The notes below the pieces were generated by a model that was given only the letters and a program-made list of their open reading frames with translations, searched no databases and had not been told where the DNA came from. DNA of 46,955 nt from Deferrisomatales bacterium (GTDB taxonomy: Bacteria > Desulfobacterota > Deferrisomatia > Deferrisomatales > Deferrisomataceae): NCBI GenBank assembly GCA_024277875.1, contig JAJRUI010000119.1, forward strand, positions 1 through 46,955, read 5' to 3'. The translations under genes and the position numbers were made by a program. Below, piece after piece: positions 1 to 8,119 of this stretch. Numbering within the stretch: the first letter of the stretch is position 1; every line of letters begins with the position of its first letter.

Positions 1-461
1 AACCACGCCACGGTGGCCGACGCCATGGCCACCGCCTCGAGGAGCACCAAGTGGACCACCGGGCCGGGCGGTGCCCACACCAGCACCGCGGCCGGGGGCA
101 GGGCGAGCAGGCCGCCGGCCGGCACAGCCGCGGACAACAGCACCACCAGGGTGGCGAACAAGGCCGACGCCCACGCCGCGGGCACGGCCGCGGCGTGGAC
201 CACGGTGGCACCGGCCAGCACGCCCAGCAAGCCGAGTTCGGCCCGGGACAGGTCCGACGCCGCGGGCCGGACGATCTCGGCCCGCAGCAGCCACGCGAAG
301 TACCCGGTGAACCCGGCCAGCAACGCCACGGCGGCCGGGTGCCACCCCTCGGCCGGGGCAAACAGCCCGGCCAGGAGGGCCGCGCCGTAGATCGCGGGCG
401 CCAGCGTCCGCGCGAAAAGAATCACCACGCCGCGCCGGCCCGAACGACGAACCCGGCGCAA
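1..461 (-). CDS. Membrane protein of unknown function, N-terminal part (runs off the window)
   Basis: Reading the minus strand just after the ftsB-like stop, an open frame runs to the window edge with no stop. A TTG at 461 is the first in-frame start; GTG at 428 or 425 is the alternative, and neither has a clear Shine-Dalgarno sequence. The encoded start is arginine-rich and is followed by several hydrophobic stretches rich in Ala, Leu and Val, separated by short charged loops, so at least four membrane segments are likely. It appears to be the last visible gene of the envelope operon. The C-terminal domain is missing, so no function can be given; a membrane sensor or signalling protein with a downstream cytoplasmic domain is one possibility. 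Confidence 0.55.
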   Translation of the reverse strand, partial: MRRVRRSGRRGVVILFARTLAPAIYGAALLAGLFAPAEGWHPAAVALLAGFTGYFAWLLRAEIVRPAASDLSRAELGLLGVLAGATVVHAAAVPAAWASALFATLVVLLSAAVPAGGLLALPPAAVLVWAPPGPVVHLVLLEAVAMASATVAW

Positions 462-465
462 GGGA

Positions 466-768
466 TCAGCGGTTCGGGCCATCGCGCTCGGGCAGGAGAA
501 ACACGGTCTCCCCTTTTCGGATCATCCCCAGGTCCTCCCTGGCCCGCCGCTCGATGGCCCGGGGATTCTCCCGCAGGTCCAGTACCTGGCGCGCCAGTTC
601 GTCGCGCCGCTGGCGGAGCTGCTGGATCTCGGCCTGCAGCCGCTCGCGCTCCACCCGGCGCCGGAGGAGTTCGGGCAACCCCTGGTCCCGGTCGCCCAGG
701 GCGAGGCCGGCCAGCACCAGCACCACCACGCTCCCGAGCACGAACAGCCGTTTCTCCGAACGCGTCAT
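466..768 (-). CDS. ftsB: FtsB/DivIC-like septum formation protein
   Basis: This 100-residue protein has the FtsB/DivIC layout: a short basic N-terminus, one membrane segment at about residues 8-25, then a heptad-rich coiled coil (about 30-68), and a C-terminal conserved stretch with an ARxxLGMIRKGE motif typical of the family. In known systems FtsB forms a complex with FtsL and FtsQ that activates septal peptidoglycan synthesis at the division site. The start is the ATG at 768, 22 bases after the tonB-like stop, so it is probably the downstream end of the same operon. Sequence length and motif fit the family well; which of FtsB or DivIC is the better name cannot be decided here. Confidence 0.8.
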   Translation of the reverse strand: MTRSEKRLFVLGSVVVLVLAGLALGDRDQGLPELLRRRVERERLQAEIQQLRQRRDELARQVLDLRENPRAIERRAREDLGMIRKGETVFLLPERDGPNR

Positions 769-790
769 CGCCCCGTGTCCCTCCCCCGGG

Positions 791-1597
791 CTACGGCTCC
801 AACCGGAACCGCACGGTCAGGGTGCCCCACTGCTCCCGCTCGTCCCCCGGCGGCAGGGGGTTGAACCGGAACCCCTTGGCGTACGCCACGGCGACCCGGT
901 CCAGGTCCGGGTTTCCCCGCCGGATCGGGAGCGCCCGGAGCACCTCGCCCCTGGGGGACACCCAGAACCGGATCCGCACGACCACGGCGTTCTGGATGTT
1001 CACCCTCGGCAGCGGGGGCACCCGCACCACCTCCCGGGCCGTGCCCTGCTCCCATTCGATCTCCAGCGGACGCAGGGGCTCCGGCGCGGCCGGTGCGGGC
1101 TCGGGGCCGGCCGCCACCTGGGCCAGCAACGCCTCGGCCAGCTCGCGGCCTGCCCCCGGGCTGGGGGCCGGGGGCAGGTCGAGGCCCGTCCTGGGCCGGA
1201 CCGGCGCGGGCTCGGGTCCCGGAGGCAACGGCACGGACCAGGCGAGCGCGCCGGGCTCGTCCTCGGCGGCGGAGCGTGCCGGCAGCCGGATCGGCGGCGC
1301 GGCTGGCGGCGGCACCGCCCCGCCCGCTGCCGCGGCCAGGGACCGGGTCAGCGTCTCGGTGTCCGGCGGCGACACCGGGGTTTCGGGGCTCGGCTCGGGG
1401 GGCTTGATCGGCTCCGGTGGCGGCGGGGGTTCCGGGGGCGGCGCCGGTTGCGGCTCGGGCCGCACCAGTTCCACCGCCACCAGCTCCTCCCCCCCCACCG
1501 GCAACCGCCACCGCGTACCCGGAACGGCCAGCAGCAGCACGGCGTGGACCACCAGGCTAGCCCCCAGGGCGGCGGGAAACAGGCGCGCCCGGTTCAC
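791..1597 (-). CDS. tonB: TonB-family energy transducer
   Basis: The 268-residue protein shows the TonB/TolA plan: an N-terminal membrane anchor (about residues 8-26), a long Pro/Glu-rich periplasmic spacer starting near residue 48 with PEPxP and PPEP runs, and a C-terminal TonB domain (about 190-268) with the VVxIRFWVSPRGEV and FRFNPLP segments. It should couple the inner-membrane proton channel encoded directly upstream (ExbB/ExbD) to outer-membrane transporters. It starts at GTG 1597, 6 bases after the exbD stop. The C-terminal domain reads as TonB rather than TolA, and no tolB or pal is present, so import is a more likely role than Tol-Pal function; this is inference. Confidence 0.85.
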   Translation of the reverse strand: MNRARLFPAALGASLVVHAVLLLAVPGTRWRLPVGGEELVAVELVRPEPQPAPPPEPPPPPEPIKPPEPSPETPVSPPDTETLTRSLAAAAGGAVPPPAAPPIRLPARSAAEDEPGALAWSVPLPPGPEPAPVRPRTGLDLPPAPSPGAGRELAEALLAQVAAGPEPAPAAPEPLRPLEIEWEQGTAREVVRVPPLPRVNIQNAVVVRIRFWVSPRGEVLRALPIRRGNPDLDRVAVAYAKGFRFNPLPPGDEREQWGTLTVRFRLEP

Positions 1598-1603
1598 GGC
1601 CCC

Positions 1604-2008
1604 TCAGCGCCCGGGCCGGGTCGCGATGGCCAGACGGTTGAGGCCCGCGGTCTTGGCCCGGTCCATCACCTCGACCACGAACCGGTGGGCGGTGGCCTCG
1701 TCGGCCTCGATCACCACCAGGGTGTCCCGGTTGGCCCGGGCTGCCTGGCGGAACCGGTCGGCCAGGTCGTCGGCGCTGGCGCGCCGGTCGCCGAAAAAGT
1801 AGTTGCCTTGGGCATCGATCTTGATCCGGACCTCGCGGCTCTCCCGCTTCACGGCCTCGGCCTGGGCCTTGGGCAGGTTGATCCGGATGCCGGGCGACAC
1901 GATGAAGGTGGTGGACAACATGAAGAAGATCAGGAGCAGGAACACCACGTCCACCAGGGGCGTGATGTCCAGGCCCACCACGTCGCGCCGTTTCTTGCGG
2001 AACTCCAT
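1604..2008 (-). CDS. exbD: ExbD/TolR-family biopolymer transport protein
   Basis: A 134-residue protein with a single N-terminal membrane helix (about residues 14-36) containing the family's conserved Asp in the LDITPLVDVVFLLLIFFM region, followed by a periplasmic domain. ExbD/TolR works with ExbB/TolQ as a proton-driven motor in the inner membrane that energises TonB or TolA. The ATG at 2008 lies one base past the exbB stop codon, indicating translational coupling, and the TonB gene follows after 6 bases. The ExbD versus TolR assignment rests on the adjacent TonB-type C-terminal domain. Confidence 0.92.
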   Translation of the reverse strand: MEFRKKRRDVVGLDITPLVDVVFLLLIFFMLSTTFIVSPGIRINLPKAQAEAVKRESREVRIKIDAQGNYFFGDRRASADDLADRFRQAARANRDTLVVIEADEATAHRFVVEVMDRAKTAGLNRLAIATRPGR

Positions 2009-2009
2009 C

Positions 2010-2651
2010 TCAGGCCCGCTGCCCGGCAGCCCGCGCCTCGTCCCGGACCGGCGGCTGCTTCACCAGGTCCACGAAGTGGATCGCGTGCTGCTCCAGCTCC
2101 AGGACGAGCCGGTCGACCCGGCTCAGGAAGTACCGGTACGCCACGAACGCGGGGATCGCCACGGTGAGCCCGGCGGCCGTGGTGATCAGGGCCTCGCTGA
2201 TCCCGCCGGCCAGGCTGGCCGGGTTGCCCACCCCCTCCACGCTGATCACGGTAAACGCCTTGATCATGCCGGACACCGTGCCGAGCAGCCCGAGCAGGGG
2301 GGACACGTTGGCCACGGTGCCGAGCACGCCCACGTACCGCTCCAGGTGGGCGGCCTCCCGCCGGCCGACCTCCTGGACCGCCTCCTTGACCGCGTCCCGC
2401 TCGAGCCCCGCGTTCTTCAGGGCTGCGAGCAGGATCCGGGCAACGGGCGACCGGCTGCGGCGGCAGAACGCGAGGGCCTCCTCGATCTGGCCCCGCCGCA
2501 CGAGATCCTCGGCCCGGCGGACCACCTCCCGCGGCACGTTGCGGCTGGCCCGCAGGGTCCATGCGCGTTCGAAGAACACGGCCAGTCCGACGACCGAGCA
2601 CGCGGCGATCGGGATCATCAGCACGCCGCCCTTGACCAGGTATTCGTACAT
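2010..2651 (-). CDS. exbB: ExbB/TolQ-family proton channel subunit
   Basis: A 213-residue protein with three hydrophobic segments: near residues 10-27, and a pair at about 107-130 and 150-172, the usual MotA/TolQ/ExbB topology. The conserved TVANVSPLLGLLGTVSGMI stretch is present. It forms the proton channel with ExbD. The ATG at 2651 has a good Shine-Dalgarno (GAGGGAGGAA) upstream. It sits between a large periplasmic TPR protein and exbD in a tight minus-strand operon, so the motor may serve a process involving the TPR protein and the small cytochrome c as well as TonB. Confidence 0.93.
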   Translation of the reverse strand: MYEYLVKGGVLMIPIAACSVVGLAVFFERAWTLRASRNVPREVVRRAEDLVRRGQIEEALAFCRRSRSPVARILLAALKNAGLERDAVKEAVQEVGRREAAHLERYVGVLGTVANVSPLLGLLGTVSGMIKAFTVISVEGVGNPASLAGGISEALITTAAGLTVAIPAFVAYRYFLSRVDRLVLELEQHAIHFVDLVKQPPVRDEARAAGQRA

Positions 2652-2669
2652 CGGGTTCCTCCCTCGGGA

Positions 2670-5600
2670 TCAGCGTTCCTCGCCGGATACCGGCACAGGG
2701 GGCTCGGTGGAACGGGCGGCGAGGCGCTCCCGTGCCGTGTCGGCCCACGGCCCCGTGCCGGAAGCCGCACGCTCGTACAGGGGCCGGGACCGGTCGGCCT
2801 CCCCCTGGGCCGCGACCAGGTCTCCGGCGCGCACCAGGGCCTCGGACACGGACGGGTCGTCGTCCGAATACAAATACCCCATCCTCAGGTAGGTTTCCAG
2901 GGCCTCCCCGGATCGTCCCAGCGCCTCCAGGGCGCGACCCAGCAGCACGGACGCCCGGGCCCCGGCCGCGCTCTTGCCCAGGTTGGCCGCCCGCTCCAGG
3001 GCCGGGCGGGCGTCCTCGGGCCGGCCCGCCGCGAGCAGGGTCTGTCCCAGATCGGTCCACAACGCCTGCCGCAGGGCCTCGGCGTCGGCCGGCGCCGCGT
3101 CCAGGGCCGCCTCCAGGCGCACCCGGGAGCCGTCCCAGTCCCCGGCCTCCCGGGCCCACCGGGCCGCCTCCCGCAGGGCACGGGCCCGCTCGGTGCCTTC
3201 CAGCCGGGAGGCCACCAAATCCCAGGTGGCGCGCACCTCGTCTTTGGTGCCGTGTTCCTCCAGCAACCGGGCCAGGGAACTCAGGGCAGCCAGGCCCACC
3301 GGGTCGGGGCGTTCGGCCAGGGCCTCCAGCTCCGTCCGGGCCCGGTCCACGGCCCCGGCGGCCAGCCGGTTGCGGGCCGCGTCGAGACGGGCCTCGGCAG
3401 CCCGGCGGTCGTCCCCCGCCGCCCGGGCCGCCCGGTCGTACGCTTCGGCCGCGCCGGCCGGATCCCCCCGGGCTGCCCGGGCCTGGGCCAGCGCCAGCAG
3501 CAGGTCTGCCCGCCGGGGATCGTCGGGGTGGTCCCGCACGAACCGGTCCACCTCCGCCTCCAGGGCGTCGTAACGCTGGAGCTGTACCAGGCACAGGGCT
3601 GCGCCGTAGGCCGCCTCGGCCGTGGCTCCCAGGGCGCGGTACGCCTCCAGCGCCTCCTCGTACTGGCCCAGGTTGTACAGGGCGTCCGCCTTTTTCTGGC
3701 GGGCCTCGGCGCCCAGGGGCCCATCCGGATCCCGCTCGGCCACCGCCTCGAACCGCTCGAGGGCCGCCTCGTACCGCCCCTGGCCGAAGTCGAGCCACCC
3801 GAGGGTGCTCAGGGCCCGGGTGGTGTACGGGCCGTCCGGCTCCCGGGCCACCAGGGACCCCAGCACGGCCCGGGCCGCCGTGTCCTGGCCCGAGCGGGCC
3901 ATCATCCACCCCCGGTGGAACCGGGCTGCCGACCGGTACCGGGGGTCGGCAGCCTGTTGCTCCAGGCTGGCCAGGGCTTCCAGGGCCGCCCGCAACTCGC
4001 GGCGGTTGAAGTGGGCCCGGGCCAGGGTGAGCCGGCCCTCGTCCCGGTTGGGGTCGTCGGGATAGGCATTCAAGAACCGGTCGAACTTGGCCGCGGCCTC
4101 GTCCCACCGGCCCGCCTCGAACGCGAGCCACGCCAGCCCGTACAGGGCTGCACCGCCCGCCGGGCTGCCTTCGGGCACCGCCTCGTACGCCCGCCGTGCC
4201 GCGTCCGGCCGGCCCTGGCGCACCAGGGCCTCCCCCAGCCACACCCGGACCCTGTCGCGGTCGCGGTAGGTGGGGTGATGGTCGAGCACCGCCCGGAGCA
4301 GGCGTTCGGCCCGGCCGGGATCGCCGGCCAGCAGGGCGCACACCCCGGCCCGGTGCAGGCCTGCGGCGCGCAGGGCGCTGTCCTCGGGCACCCGTTCGAA
4401 CGCGTCCGCAGCCTCTCCGTATCGGTCGAGCAGGTACAGGCTCTCGGCCTCCATGTACTGCACCACGTCTTCGCCCGGGCCGAGCCAGGCGTCCCGGGCC
4501 GACCGGTACCGCTCCAGGGCGTCGGCGGGGCGGCCCTGGCGCACCGCCAGCCAGCCCAGCTCGGCCCGGGCCCAGCCCACCCACGGCCCGAGGGGGTTGC
4601 CCGCCTCCAGGGCGGCCAACGCCTGGCGGGCCCCCTCGGCGTCCCCCAGGTCGGCCCGCGCCCGCACCAGGCCGAACCGGGCACGGGTGGCGATCTCTGG
4701 GCCCGGCCCGGCGTCCAGCACCCACTGGAACCGGCGGGCGGCCTCCCGGGGCTTGCCCTGGTCGAGCAGGGTCCACGCCAGGGCGAGCTGGGCCTCGGCC
4801 GCGGAGGGGTGGTCGGGGTGGTCCAGGAGAAACCGGACCAGGGCGGTCTCTGCGCCCGCCGGGTCCCCGGCCCGCCGCAGGGCCAGGCCCAGGGCGAGCC
4901 GGGCCGCAGCGTCCAGGTCCTCGGACACGGTTGCGCCGCCCTCCCCCGCGGCCAGGACCCCCCGGAACCGGTCGGCCGCGGCGCCGGGCTCCCCGGCTTC
5001 GAGCCGAGCCACGCCGAGACGGTACAGGGCTTCGGGCCGGTGGGGGTTGGCCAGCTCGTCGGCCACCGCCTGCCACGCGCGGCGCGCCTCTGCCGTACGC
5101 CCCTCCCGGGTCAGCAGCCACGCGCGGCGGTACACGGCCTCGGCCGCCAGCGGCCCCTGGACCAGCCGGAAGAACGCGAGGGCGTCGGCGGTCCGGCCCT
5201 GGCGGCGGCGGATCTCTCCCAGCCAGAACGCGGCATCTCCGGCCCGGCGATCGCCCGGGAACCGTTGGCGGAGGTCGGCCAGGTACCCGGCCGCCTCGTC
5301 CAGGGCACCCCGGGCCAGGCTGTCCATGGCCGACCGGTACAACCCCTCGGCGCCCTGGAACGCCCGGGTCACTGCGCCGGCTGCCCCCCGGTACGCGCAC
5401 CCCGGGGACTTGACCTCGGGCGCTGGAACCAGGTCGGGGCTGGGAAGGGGCGCGGGGGGCAGGGCCACCGGTGTCGCGGCCTCCACCAGGCGGGCGGGCT
5501 CCAGGGCGACCACGCCCCGGCGGTGGGCGGTGAGGCGGACCTGGTCGATGCCCCGGACCACCACCTCGGGCAGGGAGAGTTCGGACGGGCCGGGGGAGAG

Positions 5601-5690
5601 CCCCAGCGCCAACGGCGCCCAAAAGGCCACGGCCGCGGCCCAGCCGGCCCGGCGCAACAGCCGGACGACGGTGGAGCCAGAGGGGGTCAC
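2670..5690 (-). CDS. Large exported tetratricopeptide-repeat protein
   Basis: About 1006 residues if started at GTG 5690, which lies 10 bases after the cytochrome c stop; a longer frame (to 5750) would overlap the cytochrome gene and is less likely. The N-terminus (VVRLLRRAGWAAAVAFW...) reads as a signal peptide, followed by a Pro-rich segment and then a nearly continuous series of helical TPR units with the W/L-G-Y-A-F pattern (AxxxLGxxxxxxGRxxEAxxxY) from about residue 110 to the end. Such superhelices act as periplasmic or outer-membrane assembly scaffolds. It lies directly upstream of exbB-exbD-tonB, and co-transcription suggests a shared envelope function. No enzymatic domain is visible. 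Confidence 0.85.
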   Translation of the reverse strand: MTPSGSTVVRLLRRAGWAAAVAFWAPLALGLSPGPSELSLPEVVVRGIDQVRLTAHRRGVVALEPARLVEAATPVALPPAPLPSPDLVPAPEVKSPGCAYRGAAGAVTRAFQGAEGLYRSAMDSLARGALDEAAGYLADLRQRFPGDRRAGDAAFWLGEIRRRQGRTADALAFFRLVQGPLAAEAVYRRAWLLTREGRTAEARRAWQAVADELANPHRPEALYRLGVARLEAGEPGAAADRFRGVLAAGEGGATVSEDLDAAARLALGLALRRAGDPAGAETALVRFLLDHPDHPSAAEAQLALAWTLLDQGKPREAARRFQWVLDAGPGPEIATRARFGLVRARADLGDAEGARQALAALEAGNPLGPWVGWARAELGWLAVRQGRPADALERYRSARDAWLGPGEDVVQYMEAESLYLLDRYGEAADAFERVPEDSALRAAGLHRAGVCALLAGDPGRAERLLRAVLDHHPTYRDRDRVRVWLGEALVRQGRPDAARRAYEAVPEGSPAGGAALYGLAWLAFEAGRWDEAAAKFDRFLNAYPDDPNRDEGRLTLARAHFNRRELRAALEALASLEQQAADPRYRSAARFHRGWMMARSGQDTAARAVLGSLVAREPDGPYTTRALSTLGWLDFGQGRYEAALERFEAVAERDPDGPLGAEARQKKADALYNLGQYEEALEAYRALGATAEAAYGAALCLVQLQRYDALEAEVDRFVRDHPDDPRRADLLLALAQARAARGDPAGAAEAYDRAARAAGDDRRAAEARLDAARNRLAAGAVDRARTELEALAERPDPVGLAALSSLARLLEEHGTKDEVRATWDLVASRLEGTERARALREAARWAREAGDWDGSRVRLEAALDAAPADAEALRQALWTDLGQTLLAAGRPEDARPALERAANLGKSAAGARASVLLGRALEALGRSGEALETYLRMGYLYSDDDPSVSEALVRAGDLVAAQGEADRSRPLYERAASGTGPWADTARERLAARSTEPPVPVSGEER

Positions 5691-5700
5691 GGGAGCGGGG

Positions 5701-5979
5701 CTACGGGTTGGGACCGCGCACGCGGGTGAGGTGCTCCACCACGGCGGCAACGTCCTCGTCCGAGATCATGCCTGACCCGTACCGCTTCATGCGCAGCACG
5801 GTCTTCTCCCACCCGGCCCGGTCCTTGTTCTTGCGCAGGGCCCGGTCCAGGGAGTGGCACTTGGAACACCGGTCCTCGAACACGGCCCGGGCCGCTTCGG
5901 GGTCGATGTCTCCGGCGGCAGCGGCGAGGGGCGCAGCAACCACCGAGGCGGCGAGAAAGATCGCGGCGAGCGTGCGCAT
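5701..5979 (-). CDS. Small exported monohaem c-type cytochrome
   Basis: A 92-residue protein with a signal peptide (residues 1-22, AAAAG end), one haem-binding motif CSKCH at residues 38-42, and a likely axial methionine at M71 in the GSGMISDEDVAAVVEHL segment, the normal class I arrangement. It should be a soluble periplasmic electron carrier. The ATG at 5979 has a strong ribosome site (GGAGG). It is the first gene of the operon behind the promoter at 6052-6080 and precedes the TPR protein by 10 bases. Pairing a cytochrome with TonB/ExbBD genes is not the usual layout. Confidence 0.9.
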   Translation of the reverse strand: MRTLAAIFLAASVVAAPLAAAAGDIDPEAARAVFEDRCSKCHSLDRALRKNKDRAGWEKTVLRMKRYGSGMISDEDVAAVVEHLTRVRGPNP

Positions 5980-6051
5980 GAACGTCCTCCAGGGAGACGG
6001 TCGACCGGCGCCGGAAACCCGGGCCGGGATCCGCCCGAGCGGACCGCAGGC

Positions 6052-6080
6052 AGTATAACATCGGGCGACCGCCGGGCAAA
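6052..6080 (-). promoter_or_regulatory. Sigma-70-type promoter of the cytochrome c-TPR-exbBD-tonB operon
   Basis: On the minus strand TTTGCC (6080-6075), a 17-base spacer and TATACT (6057-6052) form a good extended match to the -35/-10 consensus, with the predicted start about 65 bases before the cytochrome ATG. The AT-rich -10 stands out in GC-rich surroundings. It lies just past the metX stop. Confidence 0.6.
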
Positions 6081-6091
6081 CGCGCCCGGGC

Positions 6092-7240
6092 TCACCCCTC
6101 TCCTGCGACGCTCTCCAGGAACTCGGCCACCTGTTGGGCGTACCGGTCGTGCTCCAACAGGAACGCGTCGTGGCCGTAGTCGCTGTCCACCCGGATGTGT
6201 TCCACTTTCTTGCCCAACGCCCGGAGCCGCTCTTCCAGGACGTCGGTGTCCTCGGGCACGTACAACCAGTCCGAGGTGAACGTGAAGAACCGGATGCGGG
6301 CCTGGATCCGCGCCAGCGCCTCGTCCATGCCGCCCGCGAACCCGTCCCCCAGGTCGAACGTGTCCAGGGCCTTGGTCAGGTACAGGTAGCTGTTGGCGTC
6401 GAACTGCTCGGTGAACCGGTACCCGTTGTAGTGGAGATAGCGCTCCACGTCGTACTGGGCGGTGAACGCGTAGATCCCCTCCCGGCCCGAGATCCGCCGG
6501 CCGAACTTCCGGCGCATGGACGCCTCGCTCATGAAGGTGAGGTGTCCGATCATCCGCGCGACCGCCAGGCCGTCCCGGGGCGGCTCCCCGTCGTAGTAGT
6601 CCCCGTCGCGCCAGTTGGGATCGGCCATGATCGCCCGCCGGCCGATCTTGTTGAACCCGATGCCCAGGGGAGACGACGCGCCGGTGGTCGACACCGGCAC
6701 CACCGACCGGACCCGGTCCGGGTAGCGCACCGCCCACTCCAGGGCCTGCATGCCGCCCATGGACCCGCCGATCACGCACAACAGCCGGTCGATGCCCAGG
6801 TGGTCGAGCAGCAGGGCCTGGACCTTCACCATGTCCCGCACCGTGATCACCGGGAACCTCATGCCGAACGGCTTGCCCGTGCGCGGGTTGATCGACGACG
6901 GTCCGGTGGTGCCCTTGCAGCTGCCCAGCACGTTGGAGCACACCACGAAGTACCGGTCGGTGTCGATCCCCCGCCCGGGCCCGATCATCGGGTCCCACCA
7001 CCCGGGCTTGCGATCGTCCGGAGCGTGGCGGCCGGCCGCGTGGTGGTCCCCGGACAGGGCATGGCACACGAGCACCGCGTTGTCCCGGTTCGGGGACAGG
7101 CGGCCGTAGGTCTCGTAGGTCACCTGGATCGGGCCGAGGATCCGGCCGCTCTGGAGGTACAGCTCGTCAGGCGGGTGGCACAGGGTCACCTGCCGGGGGG
7201 CCACCACCCCCACTCCGGCGTCGTCTCGGTCGCGGTTCAA
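6092..7240 (-). CDS. metX: Homoserine O-acetyltransferase (MetX)
   Basis: An alpha/beta-hydrolase-fold enzyme of about 382 residues that acylates homoserine in methionine biosynthesis. Visible family marks are the NAVLVCHALSGDHHAAGRH segment, the nucleophile elbow GGSMGGMQALEW, and the C-terminal Asp/His region (DYGHDAFL). I choose the TTG at 7240 because GGAGGG lies 7 bases upstream; a GTG at 7270 would give 10 more residues but has no such site and would place the ribosome site inside the gene. A SAM-I riboswitch precedes it, which matches regulation by the pathway end product. Some MetX-family members use succinyl-CoA, and sequence alone does not settle this. Confidence 0.95.
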   Translation of the reverse strand: MNRDRDDAGVGVVAPRQVTLCHPPDELYLQSGRILGPIQVTYETYGRLSPNRDNAVLVCHALSGDHHAAGRHAPDDRKPGWWDPMIGPGRGIDTDRYFVVCSNVLGSCKGTTGPSSINPRTGKPFGMRFPVITVRDMVKVQALLLDHLGIDRLLCVIGGSMGGMQALEWAVRYPDRVRSVVPVSTTGASSPLGIGFNKIGRRAIMADPNWRDGDYYDGEPPRDGLAVARMIGHLTFMSEASMRRKFGRRISGREGIYAFTAQYDVERYLHYNGYRFTEQFDANSYLYLTKALDTFDLGDGFAGGMDEALARIQARIRFFTFTSDWLYVPEDTDVLEERLRALGKKVEHIRVDSDYGHDAFLLEHDRYAQQVAEFLESVAGEG

Positions 7241-7245
7241 CGGGG

Positions 7246-7263
7246 GTCCCTCCTCGGAAGGAC
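7246..7263 (-). promoter_or_regulatory. Hairpin masking the metX ribosome binding site
   Basis: On the minus strand GTCCTTC-CGAG-GAGGGAC forms a 7-pair stem (one G-T pair) whose 3' arm is the metX Shine-Dalgarno sequence, ending 6 bases before the TTG start. It is a plausible expression platform for the upstream riboswitch, acting on translation. No T-tract follows, so it is not an intrinsic terminator. Confidence 0.55.
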
Positions 7264-7316
7264 GGCGCACGCGTGCCTCGGGGCAAGCGGGGGTATCCGC
7301 TCCAAAAGGCCGACCG

Positions 7317-7425
7317 TCTCATCTCTCGGGGCGCTGGGCCCCGCAGGATGGAGCACCGGTTCCCGGGGCGGGTCCGGTTGCTGTGGCTTCGCAGGGCCTG
7401 GTCCCTCCACCACTCTTGATAAGAT
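7317..7425 (-). ncRNA. SAM-I (S-box) riboswitch
   Basis: The minus strand shows the conserved S-box core in order: CTTATCAAGAG at the start, GGTGGAGGGA, then GCCCTGCGAAGCC, CAGCAACC, GGTGCTCCATCCTGC and a closing GATGAGA. CTTATC (7423-7418) pairs with GATGAG (7323-7318) to form P1. The class binds S-adenosylmethionine and represses methionine genes, which fits metX directly downstream. The platform between 7316 and 7241 has no poly-T terminator but has a hairpin covering the ribosome site, so control is probably translational. Confidence 0.95.
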
Positions 7426-7427
7426 GT

Positions 7428-7624
7428 CGCCCGGGAGCGGCCGGCAGCCGGGGGTCCGGCAGGGGGCGGCGAGTCTCCAAGGCAGGTCGCGGCGACGCCG
7501 GACCCCAAAATAAGAAGAACAGGGGTAGAGCGATTGCTCGCTGCTAACACCCTGCTCTTCCGGGGGGGCTGGGTTGTGCCGGCTCGCGCCGGTTCGTGGC
7601 ATCGCTCACGTTTATGGTCGGGCT
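7428..7624 (-). other. Spacer between fur-family gene and the riboswitch
   Basis: With the riboswitch and leader this completes a 384-base interval without a protein gene. On the minus strand it holds a short hairpin (CCGGC-gcga-GCCGG, near 7578-7591) with no T-tract, and an AT-rich patch (CTTCTTATTTTGG, near 7504-7516) that may belong to the metX promoter, but I could not pick a convincing -35 partner. Confidence 0.3.
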
Positions 7625-8119
7625 TTATACCCGACTCCCGGACTGTTCGTCAAGGGATTTTTCGGGCCCCTTTTCCCCGGCCCGGCACCGGGCACACAGG
7701 CCGTACAGCTCCAGACGGTGGTAGGCCACGGCGAAACCGCGGGCAGCGGCCACTTCCTCCTGCAGGCGTTCGATCGCCGGGTTCTCGAACTCCTGGATGT
7801 CCCCGCACCGGGTGCACACCAGGTGGTCGTGGTGGTCCACGTCGAGCGCGGGCTCGTACCGGACCCGTCCGTCCGCGTGGAACCGGCGTTCCTTGGCGAT
7901 CCCGGCGGCCACGAACAGCCCCATCGCCCGGTACACCGTGGCGTGGCCGATGGCCGGATCCCCTGCCCGGGCCCGGTCGTAGATCTCGTCCACGCTGGCG
8001 TGGGCCGCGTCGGCCAGAAACGCCTCGAGCACCCGGTCCCGTTGGCGGGTGGCCCGGAGCCCCCGCCCCCGCAGGTACTCCCGGAGGCGCTCCCGGGCCA
8101 CCGAGACCCGGTCACCCAC
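7625..8119 (-). CDS. Fur-family metal-dependent transcriptional regulator
   Basis: About 164 residues from GTG 8119, which overlaps the end of the flavoprotein gene by 8 bases. The N-terminal winged helix (LRATRQRDRVLEAFL ... DEIYDRAR ... ATVYRAMGLFV) is typical of Fur, and the dimerisation half has the HHDHLVCTRCG metal site plus a second CxxC (CARC) near the C-terminus, together the structural zinc site. Family members repress iron-uptake (Fur), peroxide (PerR) or zinc (Zur) genes. The neighbouring rubrerythrin and flavoprotein suggest a PerR-type role, but this is inference; the metal-sensing residues alone do not decide it. Confidence 0.9.
   Translation of the reverse strand: MGDRVSVARERLREYLRGRGLRATRQRDRVLEAFLADAAHASVDEIYDRARAGDPAIGHATVYRAMGLFVAAGIAKERRFHADGRVRYEPALDVDHHDHLVCTRCGDIQEFENPAIERLQEEVAAARGFAVAYHRLELYGLCARCRAGEKGPEKSLDEQSGSRV

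Noticed and set aside
1803-5729. 1308-residue plus-strand open frame opposite the TPR gene
   Set aside because: High-GC shadow: low-complexity Gly/Pro/Arg/Gln composition, no domain, no ribosome site, while the minus strand shows continuous TPR motifs.
7167-7550. 127-residue minus-strand frame over the riboswitch
   Set aside because: It overlaps the conserved S-box core and the metX start; the RNA explanation is much stronger.
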